A stretch of DNA of 37,268 bases from Neobacillus bataviensis LMG 21833 (lineage in GTDB: Bacteria > Bacillota > Bacilli > Bacillales > Cytobacillaceae), in NCBI RefSeq assembly GCF_000307875.1, contig NZ_AJLS01000039.1, positions 1-37,268 on the forward strand, read 5' to 3'. Positions within the stretch are counted from its first letter, which is position 1. The number at the start of each line of letters is the position of its first letter. Of this stretch, positions 31,522-37,268 are shown piece after piece. The position numbers were made by a program, and so were the translations under genes. Under the pieces are notes generated by a model. The model saw nothing but the letters and a program-made list of their open reading frames with translations. It had not been told where the DNA came from and searched no databases.

Positions 31522-32706
31522 TTAAGGATTAATTTTTGTGTTAAATACCTGCTTACCGTTTTTGTATTCTAAAACTGTTGCAGATTTAATTGGGTGGTGA
31601 TTTTTATCAAGTGATAATACCCCAGTTACAAGGGATAAATCTTTGGTTTTTGCTAATTCTTTTTGAATCTTAACGGAGTCTGTGCTGCCTGCTCGCTTAA
31701 TGGCATCAGCTAAGAAATAAACTGTGTCATAACCAAGTGCGTTGAAAGCGTTTGGCGCATCGCCATTGTTCTTATCTTTGAATGCTGTAACAAACTCTTG
31801 AACCTTTTTGTCTGGATCCTCAGTAGAATAGTGGTTGATTAGGTAGGTGTTATTTAATGCATCTGCACCTGCTAAATCAACTAATTTTGGTGAATCCCAT
31901 CCGTCAGCACCCATTAATGGAACGGTGATTCCAAGCTCGCGGGCTTGCTTCACAATTAAACCAACTTCTTCATAATATCCAGGGATAAAAATAAATGATG
32001 GATTCTTCGCTTTAAGGCGAGTTAATGTTGCACGGAAGTCAGTATCCTTTGCTACATATGATTCTTCACCAACGATTTTACCGCCAGCTTTTTTAAATGT
32101 TTCCTTGAAAGCATCCGATAGTCCTTTTGCATAGTCACTTGAGTTGTCGGAAAAAATAGCTGCATCTTTAACCTTTAAATTATTCGCAGCAAAGTTGGCT
32201 GCAACTGTTCCTTGAAATGGATCAATGAAAGATGTACGGAAAACGAATTCTCTTACTTTTCCTTTTTCATCTACAGTAACAGTTGGGCTTGTTCCTCCTG
32301 GAGCCATAAGAACTGTCTTGGTATCATTTGCAATCTGTGCTTGTGCAACGGTGTTTCCGCTTGTTGCTGCTCCGATTACGGCATTTACTTTGTCTTGACT
32401 TGTAAGTTTAATGATTCCGTTTGTGGCTTCAGCCGCTTCTGATTTATTGTCCACTTTTATAACTTTAATTTGTTTACCCTCAACACCGCCAGCTTTGTTA
32501 ATCTCTGCTACGGCCATTTCAACACCTTTTGCCATTGATTCCCCGTAAGATGCAACGTTACCGGAAAGCTCCATGTTTACTCCAAGCTTGAAGTCCTTGG
32601 AATTACCACCGTCGCCACCGCTCGCTTGATTTCCTCCTGAACAACCGGCAAGGATTCCGGCAGCTAAAGCTGATGCCATAAACACCTTACTAAATTTCTT
32701 TTTCAT
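31522..32706 (-). CDS. livK: Branched-chain amino-acid binding lipoprotein (LivK/LivJ)
   Basis: 394 residues. Signal with lipobox LAGC (Cys22), then a Gly/Asn-rich linker. Periplasmic-binding type I fold: KLGVNMELSGNVASYGESMA, GVEMAVAEINKAGGVEGKQI, VNAVIGAATSGNTVAQAQIA, VLMAPGGTSPTVT and NAFNALGYDTVYFLADAIKR. AGAGGGGGAAC upstream of the ATG. It delivers Leu/Ile/Val, or a related amino acid, to LivHMGF; specificity is not decided by sequence alone. Confidence 0.93.
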   Translation of the reverse strand: MKKKFSKVFMASALAAGILAGCSGGNQASGGDGGNSKDFKLGVNMELSGNVASYGESMAKGVEMAVAEINKAGGVEGKQIKVIKVDNKSEAAEATNGIIKLTSQDKVNAVIGAATSGNTVAQAQIANDTKTVLMAPGGTSPTVTVDEKGKVREFVFRTSFIDPFQGTVAANFAANNLKVKDAAIFSDNSSDYAKGLSDAFKETFKKAGGKIVGEESYVAKDTDFRATLTRLKAKNPSFIFIPGYYEEVGLIVKQARELGITVPLMGADGWDSPKLVDLAGADALNNTYLINHYSTEDPDKKVQEFVTAFKDKNNGDAPNAFNALGYDTVYFLADAIKRAGSTDSVKIQKELAKTKDLSLVTGVLSLDKNHHPIKSATVLEYKNGKQVFNTKINP

Positions 32707-32845
32707 TTCTAGTTCCCCCTCTGATAGTTTTTTAATTTTTCTGACATTACCGTCCGAAATAGAGTATCGATAAATGATAGTTAGAAATGAGTTAACAATT
32801 AGTATATTAAAACAATTTTCTACTTTCGTCTAGTATATTATTTCA

Positions 32846-32860
32846 ATATTTCAGAAACTT
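32846..32860 (-). promoter_or_regulatory. CodY-like box upstream of livK
   Basis: On the minus strand AAGTTTCTGAAATAT matches the CodY consensus AATTTTCWGAAAATT at 12 of 15 positions by hand. It overlaps the possible -35 of the TATACT at 32832-32837. CodY represses branched-chain uptake genes when these amino acids are plentiful, which fits, but AT-rich DNA gives chance matches. Confidence 0.35.
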
Positions 32861-33082
32861 TTAATTCTTTTGCGAATGATAGGGCTTTCATGTCGAAAAT
32901 TATCATAAAAGCTAGAAAAATCACTATATCATTACCTGAAATACCATAAATTTACGGAGTTGGACTTAGAGTAAATAAAAAATGAATAATAATATTGTGA
33001 TAATTAAATTATTCTATTTATAAGGAATGGGAGTGGATTAGATAATTAGAAGGTGGGATTCACTGGTAATGGCAGCCAAAAA

Positions 33083-33180
33083 CACTGGTGCCTGGCACAA
33101 TAGCTTAACTGAAAAAGGTAACTTGTGGGAGTTTAGGTAAAGTGGACTGACTCAATGCGTTAAAACATTGGTGCCTGCCC
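33083..33180. repeat. Remnant of GGTGCCTG-type repeat
   Basis: ACTGGTGCCTGGCAC near 33083-33097 and ATGCGTTAAAACATTGGTGCC near 33155-33175 repeat parts of the element at 2151-2210 (ATGCGTTAAAG and GGTGCCTG). The order suggests a decayed copy with inserted sequence. Confidence 0.5.
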
Positions 33181-33186
33181 TTTAGG

Positions 33187-33216
33187 AACAGACTCGGATT
33201 CTGAGTCTGTTTTTTA
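33187..33216 (+). terminator. Terminator-like hairpin, orphan
   Basis: AACAGACTC (33187-33195) pairs with GAGTCTGTT (33203-33211), then TTTT continues. No plus-strand gene lies upstream before livK, so it may belong to the repeat or end a short RNA. Confidence 0.6.
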
Positions 33217-33359
33217 GTTTATACAGAATCATCATTATATTAAATATTAAATTAAATAAATTAAATTTTTTCTAAGTTTTTATAAAATATTTCAATTATA
33301 TATTTTAATTAATTAATAACTGTTGTATGATTGAGGTAAATAAAGGAAGGGAGAAAAAG

Positions 33360-33731
33360 ATGGCATACCCATTAATTACTAATTGTCCAGTTTGCAGCAA
33401 ACAATTGAAAATTACGAAGTTGCAGTGTAACCATTGCCATACGACAGTGGAAAATGAGTTTGATTTATCAAAGCTAGCAGCCCTTGGTCAAGATCAGCTT
33501 CATTTTATTGAAATTTTTCTAAAATGCCGTGGAAATATCAAAGAGGTGGAGAAAGACTTGGGGATTTCCTACCCGACTGTTAGAGGAAAATTAGATGATA
33601 TTATTTCCGCTCTAGGCTATTCCACGCAAAAGAAAACTGAAGTAGATAAGAAAAAGGTAGTTGCAATGTTGGATAAGGGAGAAATCACAGCGGAAGAGGC
33701 CATTCATTTATTAAAAGAGGGGGAATTATAA
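33360..33731 (+). CDS. DUF2089 zinc-ribbon/HTH protein
   Basis: 123 residues from the ATG at 33360, after GGAAGGGAG. Two Cys pairs (CPVC 9-12, CNHC 23-26) form a zinc ribbon; ALGQDQLHFIEIFLKCRGNI and VEKDLGISYPTVRGKLDDII are a helix-turn-helix-like region; the end ITAEEAIHLLKEGEL is a SHOCT-like helix pair. First of three genes with 0-3 base gaps. DUF2089 proteins are presumed regulators of the YvlB-type genes beside them. Confidence 0.85.
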   Translation: MAYPLITNCPVCSKQLKITKLQCNHCHTTVENEFDLSKLAALGQDQLHFIEIFLKCRGNIKEVEKDLGISYPTVRGKLDDIISALGYSTQKKTEVDKKKVVAMLDKGEITAEEAIHLLKEGEL

Positions 33732-34121
33732 ATGAAAGAGGAAATTTCAAGAGTGTTAACAATGGTCGAGGAGGGAAAAATCGATAAGGAAAAAGCAACC
33801 GAATTGATCAATATCCTGCAGGGTAAAGACCAGCTACAGCCAGTTCCATTAAAAAAGGAAATCCCCTATGGTAGCAAAATGCTGAAAATTCGTGTTACCT
33901 CCGAAAAAGGTGACAATGTCAATGTGAATTTGCCGATTAATCTTATAAAGGCTGTTTTAAAGGTTGGTACGAGTATCGCAGAAAAAATTCCAGAGGCTGA
34001 AAAATATGTGAAGGATATTAATGTAGATCTTTTAATCGCAGCCATCGAAAATGAACTGGACGGTCAAATTGTAGATGTTACTTCGGCTAATGGTGATAAA
34101 GTTTTTGTGGTGATTGAATAG
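33732..34121 (+). CDS. YvlB-like protein with SHOCT-type N-terminus
   Basis: 129 residues; the ATG follows the DUF2089 stop immediately. Residues 1-30 (EEISRVLTMVEEGKIDKEKA) form a short SHOCT-like helical pair, as at the end of the preceding protein. The rest, MLKIRVTSEKGDNVNVNLPI and DGQIVDVTSANGDKVFVVIE, is a small beta module seen in YvlB/DUF4097-adjacent proteins. No signal or membrane segment. Confidence 0.7.
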   Translation: MKEEISRVLTMVEEGKIDKEKATELINILQGKDQLQPVPLKKEIPYGSKMLKIRVTSEKGDNVNVNLPINLIKAVLKVGTSIAEKIPEAEKYVKDINVDLLIAAIENELDGQIVDVTSANGDKVFVVIE

Positions 34122-34124
34122 TTT

Positions 34125-34394
34125 ATGCTAAAAGTCAGGGTAAAATTAAAAGATAAAAAATTCTCCGTTCCAGTTCCTTATTCATTATTAAATATGTCCA
34201 GTTTTATTATTACTTCAAAAAGAGTAAATCGCTTTATTAATAAGGTTATAGAAAAGAATGGAAGTAAATTTATCTTCCCTCAATTTGACAGAAATGACTT
34301 GAAACCACTGTTACAAAGCCTATCTAAGCACAAGGGCTTAGTATTAGTGGATACAAAATTAGGGGATGGCACCGAAATTGAAATAAAATTGTGA
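34125..34394 (+). CDS. Small beta-rich protein, third gene of the DUF2089 cluster
   Basis: 89 residues, starting 3 bases after the previous stop, with only a distant GGTGA as ribosome site, so coupled translation is likely. It opens MLKVRVKLKDKKFSVPVPYS and ends LVLVDTKLGDGTEIEIKL, the same layout as the second half of the gene before it (beta strands, PxxLxxxxxF, helices, beta strands). It may be a divergent duplicate of that module. Confidence 0.6.
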   Translation: MLKVRVKLKDKKFSVPVPYSLLNMSSFIITSKRVNRFINKVIEKNGSKFIFPQFDRNDLKPLLQSLSKHKGLVLVDTKLGDGTEIEIKL

Positions 34395-34426
34395 GGCATT
34401 ATTCCCAATCGGATAATGCCTTTTTT
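34395..34426 (+). terminator. Terminator of the DUF2089 cluster
   Basis: GGCATTAT plus CC (34395-34405) pairs with GG plus ATAATGCC (34411-34420), followed by TTTTTT. It begins right after the stop codon. A GGTGCCAGG fragment of the repeat family follows at 34435-34443. Confidence 0.88.
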
Positions 34427-34535
34427 AAATGGATGGTGCCAGGTATCATTTACCAATATTTGGATTTATATAAATAAGAAATTAATCATGCTATACTTGG
34501 GGAACGAATTGAGATTCTGAAGGGAGTTAAATATT

Positions 34536-34727
34536 TTGAAGTATAGTAAATCGCAGATGCAACAGCTAATCAAGGATAATAAAGACTTGCATACACGCTT
34601 AAAAGAGTTGAAGGTAGAACACGGCCTTGAAAAAAACAATGCCCTCAAGGCATTGTACCATTCAGAAGTTGCTGACGGTGGAAAATACCAGACAGCCTAT
34701 CAAGCGCTGGATCAGCACAAAAAATAG
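34536..34727 (+). CDS. Small charged helical protein
   Basis: 63 residues with a TTG start; AGGGAG lies 9 bases upstream. It is highly charged and probably helical (MQQLIKDNKDLHTRLKELKV, EKNNALKALYHSEVADGGKY). No family recognised. Single gene flanked by a terminator and the 48-bp palindrome. Confidence 0.55.
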   Translation: MKYSKSQMQQLIKDNKDLHTRLKELKVEHGLEKNNALKALYHSEVADGGKYQTAYQALDQHKK

Positions 34728-34749
34728 ACTGACATTAGGCATTTGAAAC

Positions 34750-34797
34750 ATAGGGAAGGTACTATTGTTTAAATTTAAACAATAGTACCTTCCCTAT
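34750..34797. terminator. Perfect 48-bp palindrome
   Basis: Arms 34750-34773 and 34774-34797 are exact complements with no spacer; the centre is GTTTAAATTTAAAC. As RNA it would form a long hairpin with a small loop 22 bases after the preceding stop, but no long T-tract follows (TTATT). Confidence 0.7.
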
Positions 34798-34995
34798 TTA
34801 TTCGTCTTAGATGGTAGCGCTTAAAGAATACATTTTATAACTTCTGTCATCTTATTTACTTCAGCAGTTATATGTATTTTTCTACTCATCATGGCAATAT
34901 ATATCCATCCCTGATTTATGGAAAAAATGAAAATATAATTGGTATTATTTTATATTATTGTTGCACATCCTAAAGAAATAGGAGGTGCATTAATA

Positions 34996-35472
34996 GTGAG
35001 GCATTCAAGATTTTTATTAATCCTTATGATGATTCTTCCATGGTTTTTAATACCACTTTTGGGAAGAAGGTCAATAAAACGCTTTCTTCCAGCAACTATA
35101 CTTATTTGTTGTGTCGTTAAAATAAATAACATTAGTGCAAAGAAACGAAATTGGTGGAAGTTTTATACTAGTATTCATCCTAATATTTCAGGAGATATTC
35201 CTTTTATTTTGGGTCCGTACCTTCTATTTTCTTTAGGGATTTTAAAACTTACTTATGGCAAGTTAACATTATTTATGATTACCAATGCAATAGTTCATAT
35301 CTTGTTTGCTTTTCCAGGAATGAAATTATTAAAACGATTAGGAATAGTTTCTTTAGTTCAGATGAAACCAATCCAATTGACATTTTTACTAACTATTAGA
35401 GGGTTTCTCCTATATGGTTTTCAATTTGCTATAGAGAATATTAAAAAAAATAATATCCTTTCGAAGGCTTAA
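34996..35472 (+). CDS. Membrane protein of unknown function
   Basis: 158 residues from the GTG at 34996, with ATAGGAGGT about 10 bases upstream; the ATG at 34939 has no ribosome site. Four or so hydrophobic segments (FLLILMMILPWFLIPLLG, IPFILGPYLLFSLGILKL, LFMITNAIVHILFAFPGMKL, PIQLTFLLTIRGFLLYGFQF) with basic loops. I recognise no family. AT content is higher than in its neighbours. Confidence 0.6.
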   Translation: MRHSRFLLILMMILPWFLIPLLGRRSIKRFLPATILICCVVKINNISAKKRNWWKFYTSIHPNISGDIPFILGPYLLFSLGILKLTYGKLTLFMITNAIVHILFAFPGMKLLKRLGIVSLVQMKPIQLTFLLTIRGFLLYGFQFAIENIKKNNILSKA

Positions 35473-35583
35473 ACTCATTAAAAAGTTTTAATATTACAAG
35501 ATGAGGTATTAAGGTAACTAATACATACTATAGTTGATTACTGGGGAAGGTATTTTTTAGTATAACTTTTTTGGAGGTTACTT

Positions 35584-36591
35584 ATGTATGAAGATAAACA
35601 GATTAGGCTAACAGCGGGTGAAATTGGTCAACTTTGGCTTCAATACTTAAATGATAGCTCTAGCATATGTGTTCTTACATTTTTTCTAGAAAAAGTTGAG
35701 GATAGTGAAATTAAGCCTATAATTGAATTTGCTTTAGAATTATCAAAATCACATATTCAAAAGATTACAGCAATACTAATAGAAGAAAAAAATCCAGTTC
35801 CATATGGTTTTAGTATTAAAGAGGATGTAGATTTAAATGCTCCTAGGCTTTATTCCGATAGTTTTGCACTAAATTTTATAAACCAAATGTCTAAAGTTGG
35901 ACTTACAACGTATGCTGGTAGTGTTGGAACATCTGTAAGAAGTGATATTAAATCCTATTACATGGATTGCCTTGCGGAAACAATGAAATTATATGATAAA
36001 TCAACGGATTTATTATTGTCTAAAGGATTGTTTATCAGGTCTCCCAGCTTACCTAATTTAGAGAAGGTTGAATTTGTAAAAAAGCAATGGTTTATGTTAG
36101 ATGTGTTCGGAGAAAAAAGACCATTAGTTGCTTCTGAAGTCGATAATTTATTTGCGAATATGCAAAGAAATGCCTTGGGGGTTACTGCACTAACCGGCTT
36201 TAGTCAGGTTGCAATGGATAAGGATGTAAAACAATTCTTTTTAAAAGGTTTAGAAGTTGGGAATAAACATATTAGATTATTTAGAGATAAGCTAGAGGAA
36301 AGTAAACTTCCAGCACCTATGGGTTGGGATTCAGAAATAACAAATAGTACAACCCATACTTTTTCTGATAAACTGATGATGTTCTTCACAAGTGGTTTGA
36401 TTTCTTTGAGCGTTGGCTATTATGGTACAGCTGTTAGTCAAAGTCCTAGAGTAGATATTAGTGCAATGTATAACAGGCTTTCCTTAGAAGTCCAGATGTA
36501 TTCTGAAGATGGAGCTAATATCATGATAAAGAACGGATGGTTGGAACAGCCTCCAATGGCATCCGATAGGGATGAATTAATAAGAAAATAG
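35584..36591 (+). CDS. DUF3231 family protein (tandem ferritin-like/CotF-like domains)
   Basis: 335 residues; TTGGAGG 7 bases upstream. Two similar helical halves: residues about 8-165 (LTAGEIGQLWLQYLNDSSSI, LSKSHIQKITAILIEEKNPV) and about 172-335 (PLVASEVDNLFANMQRNALG, GNKHIRLFRDKLEESKLPAP). This is the DUF3231 layout common in Bacillus and Paenibacillus, often compared with spore coat protein CotF. No signal peptide. A strong terminator follows. Confidence 0.87.
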   Translation: MYEDKQIRLTAGEIGQLWLQYLNDSSSICVLTFFLEKVEDSEIKPIIEFALELSKSHIQKITAILIEEKNPVPYGFSIKEDVDLNAPRLYSDSFALNFINQMSKVGLTTYAGSVGTSVRSDIKSYYMDCLAETMKLYDKSTDLLLSKGLFIRSPSLPNLEKVEFVKKQWFMLDVFGEKRPLVASEVDNLFANMQRNALGVTALTGFSQVAMDKDVKQFFLKGLEVGNKHIRLFRDKLEESKLPAPMGWDSEITNSTTHTFSDKLMMFFTSGLISLSVGYYGTAVSQSPRVDISAMYNRLSLEVQMYSEDGANIMIKNGWLEQPPMASDRDELIRK

Positions 36592-36612
36592 AATCAATTG
36601 TAAATCACATTT

Positions 36613-36648
36613 AAAGTCCTTCTGTATTTAACAGTAAGGACTTTTTTT
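36613..36648 (+). terminator. Terminator after the DUF3231 gene
   Basis: AAAGTCCTT with CTGT (36613-36625) pairs with ACAG and AAGGACTTT (36631-36643), followed by TTTTTAT. Confidence 0.85.
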
Positions 36649-36790
36649 ATATCAAATGAATTATCTCTGATATATTTTGAGGAGTTGCACGTAAACTTGA
36701 AAATCTTGAACGACAGAAATTGTATAAAGATTATTTTTTTTGGATAAAGTTTTATGGAAGATATAAAAGCGGACTGATAATAAGAGAAGA
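36649..36790. other. Short gap with possible coding fragment
   Basis: One plus-strand frame reads RKLENLERQKLYKDYFFWIK, then FYGRYKSGLIIREEWRKK and a stop at 36806-36808. It has no start and no recognised family; perhaps a relic. Confidence 0.25.
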
Positions 36791-37134
36791 ATGGCGGAAA
36801 AAATAATGGCCGATAAAATCAATAATTCGGATAACTAATTTTCGTTCTACATTCTTAGCCCGAAATTTATGGTCAGGGTTTTTGTTTGGGCTTGAGTTGT
36901 TGCTTTTTTGGACGAAACTGTTTTTCATCAAATTTTACATTGGCATCATTTTTATGACAAAAGTACATTAAATATTGGTTTAGTCTCAGATGGCCTGTTT
37001 CATGCCTTCAGTTGGTTTGCAACCATCGGGGGATTATTCCTTCTAACAATTTAAGACGCAGAGAGGGATTTTGGTCGAAAAGGTGGGTAGGAGGAATGTT
37101 GCTTGGGGGAGGGGACTTCTTTAGGGGGCGTTAA
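36791..37134 (+). pseudogene. Decayed DUF2243 membrane-protein gene
   Basis: From ATG 36791 the frame is interrupted at 36836 and 36893, yet it reads VVAFLDETVFHQILHWHHFY, then DKSTLNIGLVSDGLFHAFSW and FATIGGLFLLTI before TAA at 37052, then RKRWVGGMLLGGGDFF. The preceding ARNLWSGFLFGL lies in another frame (36858-36893), so at least one frameshift is present. This is the DUF2243 pattern (DE--FHQ-LHWHHFYD). Non-functional as it stands. Confidence 0.7.
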
Positions 37135-37268
37135 ATTTGAGAGTGGCAAAAATGGTTGTGTTTATGTTTTCTTGCAAATACTTTTATAAAATGTTAAACT
37201 TTAGAAGAATTATTTTTGTTCGGTGTAAAGGATAGTATAAGATTAACTTTTCGTCTTGATGATCACTG
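37135..37268. other. Right-edge sequence
   Basis: AT-rich with no recognisable gene or hairpin up to the window end. Confidence 0.4.

Larger units (their letters stand above)
32707..33326. other. Divergent regulatory region with repeat remnants
   Basis: No gene is seen. It contains the livK upstream region with a CodY-like site (32846-32860) and two possible minus-strand TATACT -10 boxes (32801-32806, 32832-32837) with weak -35s, a remnant repeat (33083-33180), a terminator-like hairpin (33187-33216) and a very AT-rich stretch up to the DUF2089 gene. Confidence 0.5.

Noticed and set aside
36893..36895. TGA in the DUF2243 frame as a second selenocysteine site
   Set aside because: The codon does not align with a Cys, a frameshift is adjacent and two other stops interrupt the gene.

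Overview
The window looks like a chromosomal segment from a low-GC, spore-forming Bacillaceae (Bacillus or Neobacillus type). The signs are AGGAGG-type ribosome sites, sigma-A promoters of TTGACA-N17-TATAAT form, a sigma-B-like promoter, general-stress proteins (YflT-like, YdaG-like, YteA-like), a DUF3231 protein and palindromic repeats of the kind scattered through Bacillaceae genomes. There are no rRNAs, tRNAs, CRISPR arrays, transposases or prophage genes. Several decayed genes show that parts of the window are remodelled accessory DNA.

Left end (1-2.6 kb): a CueP-type copper lipoprotein gene is split by one in-frame TGA at a conserved cysteine codon. A bacterial SECIS-like hairpin follows at the same spacing as in Escherichia coli fdhF, so I read it as a candidate selenoprotein. 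Next come a small XRE repressor and membrane-protein pair with two matching operators on its own promoter, then repeats and gene relics.

2.6-17.4 kb: two mirror-image cassettes point towards each other. Each has a FadR-type GntR regulator, a DUF2848 protein and a closely related MHS-type MFS transporter. The left cassette also carries an NHL-repeat (PAL-like) protein, the right one a nitrilase-family amidohydrolase. Between them lie a class-III aminotransferase, the 5-oxoprolinase genes pxpB-pxpC-pxpA, an IclR regulator with a probable operator in the aminotransferase promoter, and relics of a ComM-like ATPase and a betaine-binding protein. Together they suggest a catabolic island for an imported, probably amide- or lactam-containing, nitrogenous acid. 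The substrate is not known.

17.4-21.8 kb: decayed or unrecognised sequence, then an operon for the carboxyspermidine route (carboxyspermidine dehydrogenase and decarboxylase) with an intrinsic terminator in its leader.

21.8-28 kb: single-gene or two-gene units: stress proteins, a DMT exporter, RidA, a monoacylglycerol-lipase-like hydrolase, and pirin with a coupled small gene.

28-33 kb: a complete branched-chain amino-acid ABC importer (livK-H-M-G-F) with a terminator between the binding protein and the permeases and a CodY-like site upstream.

33-37.3 kb: a three-gene DUF2089/YvlB-like cluster, a small protein, a perfect 48-bp palindrome, an unknown membrane protein, a DUF3231 protein and a decayed DUF2243 membrane-protein gene at the right edge.
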